Source of the DNA: Paenibacillus elgii NBRC 100335
GTDB taxonomy: Bacteria > Bacillota > Bacilli > Paenibacillales > NBRC-103111
Direction of reading: 5' to 3'
Assembly (NCBI RefSeq): GCF_004000865.1
Contig: NZ_BIMB01000066.1
Location: 1-35,624, forward strand
Length of the DNA stretch: 35,624 nucleotides
Part shown: piece by piece, positions 7,901 through 17,135 of the stretch
How the letters are laid out: each line of letters opens with the position of its first letter
Position numbering within the stretch: position 1 is the first letter of the stretch
Notes under the pieces: model-generated
The model's input: only the letters and a program-made list of their open reading frames with translations
What the model was told of the DNA's origin: nothing
Databases searched by the model: none
Program-made: the position numbers and the translations under genes

Positions 7901-9421
7901 TTACTTGATTTTAAGCATATACAGCTCATGATCCGACTTTTGGACCGACTTATATCTAGTTTTGGAATAAACGAATACACTACCGTCATCCGAAAATGCT
8001 CGCGGGGTCGTTATGATCGTTCCATAATCAACGGGATTGCGTTTGCTGCCATCCGTACTTGCCACCCACAGCATTCCTTGTTCGGAGGTTTGGGCGGTTG
8101 ACTCTTGCTGGATGAAAGCCATAACCGACCCGCTTTGATTCAGGCGAAGAGCGGAAACCTTGGAATAAGAAAAGCTCAGCAGAGCCTTGAATTCGGCTCT
8201 TTGAAAAAATACAGGATTGTTCCTGGCCTCATGAAATTGGTTCGCTCTCACGCGTTCACCATGCAGCTGCCCGACACCCTTTTCTCCGTCTACTGACCAA
8301 ACCGGATTCTCTACGGAAGACGGATGCGTATAAATATCCTTTTCTTTCAAATCGCTCAGCGTGACGTCATATACACGATCTTTCTTCATAATACGCAATG
8401 CTTTTGAATCCTCGCTGAACCCTATAAGCTTAAGGTCGCTGCCTTCGGCAATAACCTTGTGCTGGCGGGTACTGAGTTGATAAACCCGGATTTTTCGCCC
8501 CTCCGCCGTACTGTAAGCGATTCGGTCGTGGTCTTTCGACCAGACGAGCTCCTTAATGCGTCCGTCTAACGGCTCTGTAGTTAAACTGCGGCTTTCCATA
8601 TTGTAAATATGCAAAGACTTGAACTCGCCAAACGCAACGAGCCTGTTATCCCAGCTCCAGACGGGCGGAGCATCCTTCGAATAGCCGCCTTCTCCGACTG
8701 TCTCCCGGGAACCATTCTTTGTATCGTAAATGACGAGCTCGCCGTTATACGTATCGTTCGTCAAATAAGTTATATATCTTCCATCGTGAGAGAGCGACGG
8801 CACGTGTCCATCACCCAATTTTACGGGCTGCAAGGAGGAATATCCGCGGGCGGCCTCCTCCTTGATAGCCGCGATATCTTTGCCCAGCGTTCCCTTAGTA
8901 CCGCTTGAAGCAAAATAAATGACAGCATCGTCTATATTACCTTGACGATATATGGCTTCTCCATACTTCAAAGTACTTTCCTGGTTACCTTCGCGTAAAT
9001 AATCATCCTCAATTTGTTTAAACGAAATATTCGCATTATGCAAAAGCAAAGGCGGCTCGGAAGTAAACCCTATGTCCGTTTCTTGAGTACTTTGCTTGCC
9101 TTCTCTGAAAGGTTTCGGCGGCTCTTGGGCTTGGTTAGCCGGTAAAGCCGCTTGCTCAGCCCCATCTGCTTGCTGCGCCGCCTGTTGCGGTTTCACGGCC
9201 TCTCCGGCAGCGCTTGTTGTCTGTTGCGATGATTCAGATTCAACCGCTTTCGGCTTTGCATCGCTCTTTGGTAAAGCTTTCGTTGGTTCCGCGGACTGAT
9301 CTTGATTAGATGCATATTTTTCCACGGGTTTCTTATCCGCAACTGATGGCTGCACAGCTTGACAAGAGCAGAGCGTGATCGAAATCAAAATGATGAACAA
9401 ATAAATCAGCGGCTTATCCAT
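7901..9421 (-). CDS. Lipoprotein with TolB/WD-like beta-propeller region, paralogue B
   Basis: A 506-residue predicted lipoprotein. The hydrophobic signal peptide MDKPLIYLFIILISITLCSC ends in a lipobox with the lipidated cysteine at position 20. It is followed by a disordered Ala/Gln/Pro/Lys-rich linker to about residue 110, a short TPR-like helical segment (ESTLKYGEAIYRQGNIDDAVIYFASSG) and then repeated strands of TolB/WD40-like type (LSHDGRYITYL, WSWDNRLVAFGEFKSLHIYN, WSKDHDRIAYS). The ATG at 9421 is preferred because GGGGGAG is 8-9 bases upstream. It ends in DYGTIITTPRAFSDDGSVFVYSKT, nearly the same as its upstream neighbour, so the two arose by duplication. Function unknown; probably an extracellular membrane-anchored protein. 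Confidence 0.75.
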   Translation of the reverse strand: MDKPLIYLFIILISITLCSCQAVQPSVADKKPVEKYASNQDQSAEPTKALPKSDAKPKAVESESSQQTTSAAGEAVKPQQAAQQADGAEQAALPANQAQEPPKPFREGKQSTQETDIGFTSEPPLLLHNANISFKQIEDDYLREGNQESTLKYGEAIYRQGNIDDAVIYFASSGTKGTLGKDIAAIKEEAARGYSSLQPVKLGDGHVPSLSHDGRYITYLTNDTYNGELVIYDTKNGSRETVGEGGYSKDAPPVWSWDNRLVAFGEFKSLHIYNMESRSLTTEPLDGRIKELVWSKDHDRIAYSTAEGRKIRVYQLSTRQHKVIAEGSDLKLIGFSEDSKALRIMKKDRVYDVTLSDLKEKDIYTHPSSVENPVWSVDGEKGVGQLHGERVRANQFHEARNNPVFFQRAEFKALLSFSYSKVSALRLNQSGSVMAFIQQESTAQTSEQGMLWVASTDGSKRNPVDYGTIITTPRAFSDDGSVFVYSKTRYKSVQKSDHELYMLKIK

Positions 9422-9439
9422 CCGTCCGACTCCCCCCAT

Positions 9440-10981
9440 TTATTTGGAAACCCCTGATAAGGAAACTTGATAAATCTCAAATTTTCTGGGATAACCGTCT
9501 ATTCTCGTTTCTTTGGTATACACGAACAAGGAGACATCGTCCGAAAAAGAATGCGGGGTTGTGCTGATATATCCGTAATCGACCGGAATACGCCTTTTAC
9601 CTTCGGTTTCTGCCAGCCACAAGGTCGAAAAAGGAACATCATTACTTATGCTCGATCCCTCCGAAGGCATGGTTGCACTTTGGTTGAGGGCGATCCAGCG
9701 GCCGCTGTCTGTTATTCTTAAGCTTTCGCGTAAACTGTAGGAATAATCAAATGTCATGAGCGTGTTTACCGATCGAAAATTAAAATATTGCGGATTTCTG
9801 CCAAAGCTCGTCCCATGATCAAAATTCATTTCGCTAAATCCGGCGCCTTGGCTCAAATCTGGCGTCAGAGTGAGGCTGCTCAGGCCCACGGGAATCGTTC
9901 CAACCAATGTTTCCTTCTTGTCCTGCACGGCAACGTCAAACACCCGGCCATCCCTCCGGATTTGCCGAAATATTTGGGGCGTATCCTCAAAAGGCTTCAG
10001 ATAGCCGCCAAAACTCCCCTCAAGCTGAATATGACTTCGGGTACTTAGATCAAACAACTGGGGCACGTAGCTCTCCTTCTTTTTATCATAGGTTCCCACT
10101 AGTATTTTTTGGCTGTTTGCCGACCAAAGAATAAAGTGGTCCAAGGAAGAATCGAACTTTTCTTCCCAGATTTCATTTTTCGGCAAGTCATAAACAAATA
10201 AACTGCTACCGTTGATATAAGCCAGCTGCCGATTGTCATGGCTCCACTTCCATTCCGGAAAGAGCGAATCACTTATGCTCGACACTCGCTTCGATTTACC
10301 AGCTTTAAGATCGTAAATCATCAATCCTCCATTCTCGTAGTAAGCGATATACTTACCGTCATGTGAGAGAACGGCACTTTTGCCATCAACCAGCTTGCGT
10401 GGCTCGACCTTCGCACTGCCGGTTCTCAAATCGTTCATAAGTTGAGGGAGCCGGCTGCTCTCCTTCCCTCGTTCCATCGCCCGATGAATGTAATGAATCG
10501 CATCGTAAATCAATCCGTTGTCATACATTGCTTCTCCATATCTCAACAAATTTTCGCCATTGAACTCCAGCTTTAATATTCGTTCCGCCTCCTTCAGGCT
10601 TGCCCCCTTGACACCTGAGAGTTGCTGCCTATCGGGAGGAGAGGAGTCAGGCTTTTCCCGTTCGCTTCCAAGGGTATTGCCGCTGCTGCTCGGGTCCTCA
10701 TTCTTCGGCTGGATCACATCCCCATTGGATGGAGACGGGGAACTGGAACTGGAATTGGCATTGGATGCTACGGGATCAGGTGCCACCGGAGGAACCGAGG
10801 TCGGACTCGGTGCCGTCCCCGCATCCTTTGGGGCATTCGACTTTTCACTTTCGTTTTTTTCAACAGCGGATTGGGTGGGCAACCCGTTATTATTTATCCG
10901 AGTCGTCGTATCTGTGGAGCATCCCGCTAACAGTATGCCTGCCAGCACTCCAGGAAAAATATTCCTGCTTATCCTAATCAT
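9440..10981 (-). CDS. Lipoprotein with TolB/WD-like beta-propeller region, paralogue A
   Basis: A 513-residue predicted lipoprotein with the signal peptide MIRISRNIFPGVLAGILLAGC (lipid-bearing Cys21), a long Ser/Pro/Asn-rich linker (about residues 25-125) and the same architecture as the next gene. The shared parts are a helical LLRYGEAMYDNGLIYDAIHYIHRA motif, strands such as LSHDGKYIAYYENGGLMIYDL and WSHDNRQLAYINGSSLFVYDL, and the closing DYGYISTTPHSFSDDVSLFVYTKE. The linker sequences differ while the folded parts match, as expected after an old tandem duplication. The ATG at 10981 follows AGGAAAGG. The downstream paralogue begins 18 nt after this gene, so they are cotranscribed. No catalytic motif is visible, and a sensory or scaffold role is speculation. 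Confidence 0.75.
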   Translation of the reverse strand: MIRISRNIFPGVLAGILLAGCSTDTTTRINNNGLPTQSAVEKNESEKSNAPKDAGTAPSPTSVPPVAPDPVASNANSSSSSPSPSNGDVIQPKNEDPSSSGNTLGSEREKPDSSPPDRQQLSGVKGASLKEAERILKLEFNGENLLRYGEAMYDNGLIYDAIHYIHRAMERGKESSRLPQLMNDLRTGSAKVEPRKLVDGKSAVLSHDGKYIAYYENGGLMIYDLKAGKSKRVSSISDSLFPEWKWSHDNRQLAYINGSSLFVYDLPKNEIWEEKFDSSLDHFILWSANSQKILVGTYDKKKESYVPQLFDLSTRSHIQLEGSFGGYLKPFEDTPQIFRQIRRDGRVFDVAVQDKKETLVGTIPVGLSSLTLTPDLSQGAGFSEMNFDHGTSFGRNPQYFNFRSVNTLMTFDYSYSLRESLRITDSGRWIALNQSATMPSEGSSISNDVPFSTLWLAETEGKRRIPVDYGYISTTPHSFSDDVSLFVYTKETRIDGYPRKFEIYQVSLSGVSK

Positions 10982-11133
10982 CCTAACATCCTTTCCTGTT
11001 GCTAACTGCCAAAATTTACTGGGTATCTTATAATATTTCGGTAAAAATAGAAAGGAAATTTACCCTTATTTTAGAAATTGTGCCTGAATACAATCGAGTC
11101 ATCTTTCCATCACCGAGCATACAGATAAAGTAC

Positions 11134-11185
11134 AAAAAGTGCTTGCCTTTGACTTATCGGAAAGCCAATGGCAAGCACTTTTTTT
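11134..11185 (-). terminator. Bidirectional-type terminator downstream of glpD
   Basis: AAAAAGTGCTTGCC (11134-11147) and GGCAAGCACTTTTT (11170-11183) form a perfect 14-bp stem with a 22-nt loop. There are T-runs on both strands (seven on plus, five on minus). The only genes oriented towards it are those of the glpK-GH31-glpD unit, so its main role is probably to end that transcript before the lipoprotein genes begin. Confidence 0.8.
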
Positions 11186-11362
11186 ATGCGATATAGATAG
11201 AAATATACAATAGGTAAAGAGCATACATCGTTATAGGACAAGAACTTACTTCGTTAAAACCTTGTCTCCAACGAGCGTTCTCCTAAGGGATTTCCGCCTG
11301 CAGCGCACTGGCAGCCCCAAGCGGGCTTTCACGTGAGGCCCATGACTGCACAATCTGAATTA
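11186..11362. other. Non-coding 3' region after glpD
   Basis: With the terminator and the lipoprotein leader this makes a 381-bp gene-free stretch (10982-11362). I see only short inverted repeats (AGCCC/GGGCT near 11310-11325) and no supported coding frame. Confidence 0.3.
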
Positions 11363-13030
11363 TTATCTAACATCTACAGGGACAACAGCCTCGAGAAGCT
11401 GCTTCTCTAGCTCTTCCCTGTACTGCCGTGTCTCTTCTTCGCTCCAATGCAAATACTGCTCCATAAATGCAATAACCGGCGTCCTGAATTCATGCAGCCA
11501 TGAGATATTAAACAGCAGCGCGCCCGTACGCCGGTTAAAGAAATCGATCGGTTTCACCGTCATTTCCTCTTCAATAGCGTAGACAATCATGGCCAGCACG
11601 TCTAAAGGAAGCCCGAAGTCCAAACCGTTCTTTCCATGGGCAGCCGCCAGCTCGTACAAACGATCAATATTCGAGCCGTATTTTCGAACAAGCTTCTCCG
11701 CTTGCTCCTTGCTGAACCCCCGCTTTATGCCCTCCGCCGTTTTCCGCTCGATAAAGGCTGGGAATCGATCCGGTCCGCCTACATGTCCGCCGGAGATCGG
11801 CATGGTTTTGGTCACGCAGGGGGTAAATCGGGTTACTCCTTCCTTCTTGAACAAGTCGTTCAAAAGATCGACGACCATTTCCGCCATTTTGCGATAACCG
11901 GTGAGCTTGCCTCCCGCAATGGTAATTAATCCGGACTCCGACTGCCAGATTTCATCCTTGCGGGATATTTCCGACGCCGTTTTACTTTCTTCAAAGATAA
12001 GCGGGCGAAGTCCCGTCCAACTGGATTCAATATCCTGAATGCCAAGGTTCAATGTGGGAAACATATAATTAATGGCATTAATGATATAGTTGCGGTCTTC
12101 TGAAGACATTCTCGGATGAGCGATATCTCCCTCGAAGACAGTATCCGTGGTGCCTACATACGCTTTACCGTCCCGCGGAATAGCGAATACCATCCGCCCG
12201 TCCGGCGTATCGAAATAGACGGCTTGCCGCAGCGGAAACCGGGATTGGTCGATCACCAGATGCACCCCTTTGGTCAGCTGCAAATGTTTCTTGGTTTTCG
12301 ATTGATCCATCTCCCGAAGCGTATCTACCCAAGGCCCGGCGGCATTCACGATTTTGCGGGCAAAAATCTCATACCATGCTCCGTGGATCGTATCCCTGAC
12401 TTTCACTCCAACAACTTTGCCGTTTTGATAAATAAACTGCTCCACCTTGGCATAGTTTACAGCCTTCGCTCCACGCGCGAACGCTTCTTTCATCACCTCG
12501 ATGGTGAGGCGGGCGTCATCGGTACGATACTCGACGTAGACGCCGCTTCCCTTTAGCCCTTCACGCTTGACGAGCGGCTCACGCCGTATCGTTTCCTGAA
12601 CGCCGAGCATTTTCCGCCGCTCGCTCCGCTTCACTCCCGCCAAAAAATCATAGAGCCTCAGTCCCAGAGAAGTACTGAACTTTCCGAACGTACCGCCTTG
12701 ATGGAACGGAAGCAGCATCCACTCCGGAGTGGTCACATGAGGGCCATTCTCATACACAACCGCGCGTTCTTTCCCAACTTCGGCGACCATTTTCACCTCA
12801 AGCTGCTTCAAATAACGCAGTCCTCCATGGACCAGCTTGGTGGATCGGCTGGAGGTTCCCGCTGCGAAATCCTGCATTTCCACCAGCACCGTGTTCATGC
12901 CCCTGGTCGTCGCATCAAGCAGAATACCGGCCCCGGTAATCCCGCCCCCGATGATAAGGACATCGAACGTTTGCTTCGGTAAGGCTTGTAATATTTCCGT
13001 CCTTCTGTTACTTGAAAAGGCTTTCTCCAT
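11363..13030 (-). CDS. glpD: Aerobic glycerol-3-phosphate dehydrogenase
   Basis: A 555-residue FAD-dependent enzyme that oxidises glycerol-3-phosphate to dihydroxyacetone phosphate at the inner face of the membrane and feeds electrons to quinone. The FAD dinucleotide-binding motif VLIIGGGITGAGILLDA lies near residues 25-41, followed by AAGTSSRSTKLVHGGLRYLKQ, a GlpD signature. Later the family segments GPWVDTLR and DRNYIINAINYMFPTLNL are seen. I chose the ATG at 13030 over a GTG at 13042 because AAGGTGG lies 8 bases before it. Last gene of the glpK-GH31-glpD unit, 28 nt after the GH31 gene. It completes glycerol breakdown started by GlpK. Confidence 0.96.
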   Translation of the reverse strand: MEKAFSSNRRTEILQALPKQTFDVLIIGGGITGAGILLDATTRGMNTVLVEMQDFAAGTSSRSTKLVHGGLRYLKQLEVKMVAEVGKERAVVYENGPHVTTPEWMLLPFHQGGTFGKFSTSLGLRLYDFLAGVKRSERRKMLGVQETIRREPLVKREGLKGSGVYVEYRTDDARLTIEVMKEAFARGAKAVNYAKVEQFIYQNGKVVGVKVRDTIHGAWYEIFARKIVNAAGPWVDTLREMDQSKTKKHLQLTKGVHLVIDQSRFPLRQAVYFDTPDGRMVFAIPRDGKAYVGTTDTVFEGDIAHPRMSSEDRNYIINAINYMFPTLNLGIQDIESSWTGLRPLIFEESKTASEISRKDEIWQSESGLITIAGGKLTGYRKMAEMVVDLLNDLFKKEGVTRFTPCVTKTMPISGGHVGGPDRFPAFIERKTAEGIKRGFSKEQAEKLVRKYGSNIDRLYELAAAHGKNGLDFGLPLDVLAMIVYAIEEEMTVKPIDFFNRRTGALLFNISWLHEFRTPVIAFMEQYLHWSEEETRQYREELEKQLLEAVVPVDVR

Positions 13031-13058
13031 CTTGCATCCCACCTTCGACGATCACGAG

Positions 13059-15545
13059 TTAAATGGAAATCAAGTCTTTTATATCGAAGTTAACTGCAAT
13101 TTCATAATCGGCTTGGCTGTTGTCGTACTTGATTTTTGCCGTTTTAAGCTCCAGATCGTAGTACCAGCCTTCTTCCTTCGCTTTCCACTCGGCGGGATCG
13201 AGAAACATCGGAAGCTTTCTGCCCTGGAGCATCACTCGAACCGGGGCAATTTGGTTACATACCAAATCAATGACGATTCGCTTCACTGTGCTGGCGTAAG
13301 CTCCGTCTTTCTTGAAAGAAATAACGGTGTTTCCATCCGTTTCGACGTTGATCGTTGTTTTCAGATAGTCGCCGTTCTTGTAATTGTTCGTTACCCCGTC
13401 GTCCTCATACAGAACGAAGCTTGCTTTCTCGGACGGCTCGATCAGCAAATGCAGCTCTTCTATACGGTCGTTATGAATGTTCTGCAAATACGGCGCGAGC
13501 GGAATAACAGCTCCGCTGCGGATAAACATCGGAATCGAATCCAAGGAAACCTTACGCCGGATCGTCTGTCCCCCTGCATAACGCTCTCTTGTATGCCAGT
13601 CCACCCATTCGCTGCCTTCCGGCAGGTACACCGTTCTCGTTTCCGCCCCTTTTTCCAAAACATTGGCGACCAGTATCGACCTTCCCAGCATGAAATCGAA
13701 GCTTTCCTCCCAAGTGGCGGGGTCATGCTGAAATTCATACACCATCGGCCGCATGACCGGAGAGCCCAGGACGGAAGCTTCGTACAGTAAAGAGTAGAAA
13801 TAAGGGATCAAACGGTAACGAAGCTGAATCGCCTCCCGGATATATGGAGTATACGAAGGATACATCCACGGCTCGGTGACGGTATTGTCGGTGTTGCAGG
13901 AATGGATGGAGAACCTCGGTTGAAAAATCCCGTTCTGTACCCAACGGACGAACAGCTCCGGTTCCGGGGCAGGGCCGAAGAAGCCGCCAATATCGCAGCC
14001 CTGGTTCGCTACACCGGACAGTCCCATTCCTAAAATAACAGGAATATTGAATTTTAAGCTGTGCCAGCTCGTATTGTTGTCTCCGGCCCAGGTTTGGGCA
14101 TAACGCTGAATGCCGGCAAATCCGGCGCGGTTGACAATATAAGGTCTCGTATTCGGCGCAGCTTCGGCGATCGCTTCCTTGGCCGCTTGAGCCATAAGAT
14201 TGGGAAGAAGCGGCCGCAAGGCGCTGATTTCTTTCTTGCCGCCTTCAAACTCGCACAACGCATCCGGATTGTTAATTTCATATTCGTTATTGTCGTTCCA
14301 GATGGAAGTGACCCCCAAGTTAATAAACGATGCTTTCAACTGGTCCTTCCATAATTGTCTGCCTTGCGGGTTGGTGAAGTCGACGAAAGAAGCTGGTCCT
14401 CCCCAATAACGGTCGGTTTGGGATTTGTCCCCCTTATCGTCTTTTATATAGGCACCCGCCTCGTCAAATTGTTTATATAACGGGTGAGTAAGCAGCATAC
14501 CCGGCTTTATATTAGGGGCCAATGCTGCCCCCTTGCTTCGCATTTGTTCGATAAAGTTTTGCGGATGAGGGAATCGTTGATTATTCCAGTTAAAGACATA
14601 CCTTTTCCCGTCTTCGCCAGTGGTGTAGCCTGAAGACATGAAGAATCCGTCGCAGGGAATTCCTTCCGCCTTGCATCTATCCAGAAAGTTCAAAATCGCT
14701 TGATCCGAATCCCGGTCCAGTTCGGTATAGTACATGGTGGAGCCCATATATCCAAGCGAGTATTGCGTCGGCAAAATCGTTTTGCCCGTTAGATCCGTGT
14801 AGTGGCGGACGACATCCTTTATTTGCGGACCGTACATGAAGAAGAGATCCAGTTCCCCGCCGTCCGCGCAAAAATAACTATACTTGTTCCAGTAGCCGCT
14901 GCGTTCGCATCCCATATCAAAAGTGGATGCATGGCTGTTATGATAGAACAAACCCGTTGCAGACTGCGTCTTTCCGTTAAATTTAATATAGAACGGGATG
15001 TGCTTATACAGCGGGTCCGTATGTTCCGAATCGTAACCGATCGTATCCACATTATGCATCCGCAGCCTTCTCTTCTTTTTATTCAAATGCCCGCTTTTCT
15101 CACCGAAGCCGTAGTAATGGTCTTCATCCGTCAGGTTTGAATAATGATACAATCGGCCGTGCTTATCTTTCACATAGGGGCGCTCCTTCAAATCCTCATG
15201 GAGCACTCGGCCTTCCGCATCCGTAATTTCAATGGCAAAAGGCTCCCGGTGTATCATCAGCCGCAATTGATTCGTGCGGAGCAGCAAGTGGGTCCCCAAA
15301 TCTTCATACTGAGCCGGAAGAGCCTCCTCTCTCTTGCGTTCCTCGACCATCCCATCCATCTTGTCATCCCATGCGGTCATGGTCAGCGTATACGAAGCTT
15401 CTTCGGCAAACTGTTCGTCGAAGGTGCAGCGGATTCGGATCACATAATCATTCATCAGATAGATGCGATACTTGGCTTCATCGGTCACGAGGTCCAAATA
15501 ATGATGCCCTTCCACAACCTGCAATAACTTACTGCTTACTCTCAT
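13059..15545 (-). CDS. Glycoside hydrolase family 31 enzyme (alpha-glucosidase-like), intracellular
   Basis: An 828-residue retaining alpha-glycosidase of family GH31. The N-terminal beta-sandwich (to about 240) includes the family segment YYGFGEKSGHLNKKKRRLRMHNVD. The TIM barrel carries the catalytic nucleophile in SIWNDNNEYE (Asp418) and the acid/base in WAGDNNTSW (Asp489), followed by the GCDIGGFFG loop. The subsite motif is MSSGYTTGEDGKRYVFNW (303-320), which differs from the usual DSGYW of maltose-type alpha-glucosidases, so specificity is uncertain. No signal peptide is seen, so it acts in the cytoplasm on an imported substrate. The ATG at 15545 has TGGAGG upstream. It lies between glpK (24 nt gap) and glpD (28 nt gap), which suggests a glycerol-containing glycoside as substrate. 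Confidence 0.93.
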   Translation of the reverse strand: MRVSSKLLQVVEGHHYLDLVTDEAKYRIYLMNDYVIRIRCTFDEQFAEEASYTLTMTAWDDKMDGMVEERKREEALPAQYEDLGTHLLLRTNQLRLMIHREPFAIEITDAEGRVLHEDLKERPYVKDKHGRLYHYSNLTDEDHYYGFGEKSGHLNKKKRRLRMHNVDTIGYDSEHTDPLYKHIPFYIKFNGKTQSATGLFYHNSHASTFDMGCERSGYWNKYSYFCADGGELDLFFMYGPQIKDVVRHYTDLTGKTILPTQYSLGYMGSTMYYTELDRDSDQAILNFLDRCKAEGIPCDGFFMSSGYTTGEDGKRYVFNWNNQRFPHPQNFIEQMRSKGAALAPNIKPGMLLTHPLYKQFDEAGAYIKDDKGDKSQTDRYWGGPASFVDFTNPQGRQLWKDQLKASFINLGVTSIWNDNNEYEINNPDALCEFEGGKKEISALRPLLPNLMAQAAKEAIAEAAPNTRPYIVNRAGFAGIQRYAQTWAGDNNTSWHSLKFNIPVILGMGLSGVANQGCDIGGFFGPAPEPELFVRWVQNGIFQPRFSIHSCNTDNTVTEPWMYPSYTPYIREAIQLRYRLIPYFYSLLYEASVLGSPVMRPMVYEFQHDPATWEESFDFMLGRSILVANVLEKGAETRTVYLPEGSEWVDWHTRERYAGGQTIRRKVSLDSIPMFIRSGAVIPLAPYLQNIHNDRIEELHLLIEPSEKASFVLYEDDGVTNNYKNGDYLKTTINVETDGNTVISFKKDGAYASTVKRIVIDLVCNQIAPVRVMLQGRKLPMFLDPAEWKAKEEGWYYDLELKTAKIKYDNSQADYEIAVNFDIKDLISI

Positions 15546-15569
15546 GATTTACCTCCACATTCCTATCCG

Positions 15570-17057
15570 TTATTTAAAAGCCCTCGTTGCATGAACGGCT
15601 TTTTTCCATCCGTCGTACAAGTTACGACGCTTGGCATCGTCCATATTCGGCATGAAGGTTTTATTTCGTTTCCATTGTTTCACGATGTCCGACTGGCCAG
15701 CCCAATACCCTACGGCCAATCCGGCCAAATAGGCCGCACCCAAAGCTGTAGTTTCGTTAATTACCGGGCGGTCGACAGGCACATTCAGAATATCGCTCTG
15801 GAACTGCATCAAAAAATTGTTTTTTACCACTCCGCCATCCACACGCAGCGAATGCAAAGTAATCCCCGATTCCTCTTCCATCACGGCGAGTACGTCCTTG
15901 GTTTGATAAGCGAGAGCTTCCAGAGTTGCGCGTATGAAATGCTCTTTGGTGGTTCCGCGGGTAACCCCGAATACCGCTCCCCTGGCATCGCTGTCCCAAT
16001 AAGGGGTTCCGAGCCCGACGAGCGCCGGTACCACGTACACCCCTTCGGCAGATTCCACACGTGAAGCAAACGCTTCGCTTTCCTCGGCGCTCTTGATCAT
16101 CCTAAGCCCGTCGCGCAGCCATTGGATCGCGGAGCCCGCCACAAAGATGCTGCCCTCCAGTGCGTATTCCACCCGGCCGCCTAGGCCCCAGGCGATGGTC
16201 GTGAGCAGCCCGTGTTTCGAGTACACCGCTTTACTGCCCGTATTCATCAGCATGAAGCATCCGGTTCCATAGGTGTTTTTGGCCGCTCCTTCCTCAAAAC
16301 ACGCTTGTCCGAATAACGCGGCCTGTTGGTCTCCGGCCGTCCCTGCAATCGCAATCTCCCCGCCAACGATTTCCTTATCCGTTACGCCGTAGATGCAAGA
16401 GGAGGGCCTGACCTCGGGAAGCATCGATTCCGGAATGTTTAACCGTTTCAGCAGCTCTGTATCCCACTTTAATTCCCGGATATTAAACATCATCGTACGG
16501 GAAGCGTTGGAGTAGTCCGTCACATGAACCTTGCCTCCGGTCAATTTCCAAATCAACCAAGTATCGACGGTACCGAACAATAATTCTCCCCGCTCCGCAC
16601 GCGCTCTGGCGCCGGGCACCTCGTCAAGAATCCAGGCTGCTTTAGTCGCTGAGAAATACGCGTCGATCAGGAGGCCGGTTTTCTCATGGACCAGGTCCTT
16701 CCATCCCTGGGATTTTAACCGCTCGCAGATTGGAGTGGTTTGCCTGGATTGCCATACTATAGCGTTGTAGATCGGCTTTCCCGTCATTTTGTCCCAGACG
16801 ACCGTCGTTTCACGCTGGTTCGCAATACCGATTGCCGCCACTTGACTCGGTCCGATACCTGCTTTCGACAAGCACAATGAGATGACAGAGACTACCGATT
16901 CCCAAATTTCTTCCGCATCCTGCTCAACCCAACCGGGCTGCGGATAATATTGGGCGAACTCCTTTTGCACCGCTGAAACAATCCGGCTGTCATGGTTGAA
17001 CAATATCGCTCTGGAACTGGTGGTTCCTTGATCTAACGACAATATAAAGCGTTCCAT
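15570..17057 (-). CDS. glpK: Glycerol kinase
   Basis: A 495-residue FGGY-family kinase that phosphorylates glycerol to sn-glycerol-3-phosphate with ATP in the cytoplasm. Evidence includes the ATP-binding start ILSLDQGTTSSRAILF, IANQRETTVVWD, NAIVWQSRQT, TDYSNASRTMMFNI, and the catalytic region AGDQQAALFGQ with Asp243. The ATG at 17057 has GGGGAG upstream; an in-frame TTG at 17063 lies between. The loop that in Bacillus/Enterococcus GlpK carries the HPr-phosphorylated histidine (YHFFG) reads VTDKEIVGGEI here and has no histidine. The gene starts 14 nt after a strong hairpin with a U-tract, suggesting attenuation or antitermination. Confidence 0.97.
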   Translation of the reverse strand: MERFILSLDQGTTSSRAILFNHDSRIVSAVQKEFAQYYPQPGWVEQDAEEIWESVVSVISLCLSKAGIGPSQVAAIGIANQRETTVVWDKMTGKPIYNAIVWQSRQTTPICERLKSQGWKDLVHEKTGLLIDAYFSATKAAWILDEVPGARARAERGELLFGTVDTWLIWKLTGGKVHVTDYSNASRTMMFNIRELKWDTELLKRLNIPESMLPEVRPSSCIYGVTDKEIVGGEIAIAGTAGDQQAALFGQACFEEGAAKNTYGTGCFMLMNTGSKAVYSKHGLLTTIAWGLGGRVEYALEGSIFVAGSAIQWLRDGLRMIKSAEESEAFASRVESAEGVYVVPALVGLGTPYWDSDARGAVFGVTRGTTKEHFIRATLEALAYQTKDVLAVMEEESGITLHSLRVDGGVVKNNFLMQFQSDILNVPVDRPVINETTALGAAYLAGLAVGYWAGQSDIVKQWKRNKTFMPNMDDAKRRNLYDGWKKAVHATRAFK

Positions 17058-17071
17058 CCCCAAACTCCCCT

Positions 17072-17120
17072 AAAAAATCCCTTCACCGACAGAGACAACC
17101 GGTCCCTGTGGTGGAAGGGA
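17072..17120 (-). terminator. Strong intrinsic terminator/attenuator just upstream of glpK
   Basis: On the minus strand a long stem (outer arms TCCCTTC/GAAGGGA, then ACC/GGT, CAG/CTG and GAC/GTC, 5-nt loop CGGTT) is followed at once by six U. Its position, after the permease gene and 14 nt before the glpK start, leaves no room for a promoter downstream of it. In B. subtilis, glp genes carry a leader terminator relieved by the GlpP antiterminator, and this hairpin is well placed for that kind of control. That part is an inference. Confidence 0.75.
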
Positions 17121-17135
17121 ATTGGATTTTTGCAA

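Noticed and set aside
12837..13790. 317-codon plus-strand frame across the glpD/GH31 junction
   Set aside because: Antisense to two clear genes and without family features.
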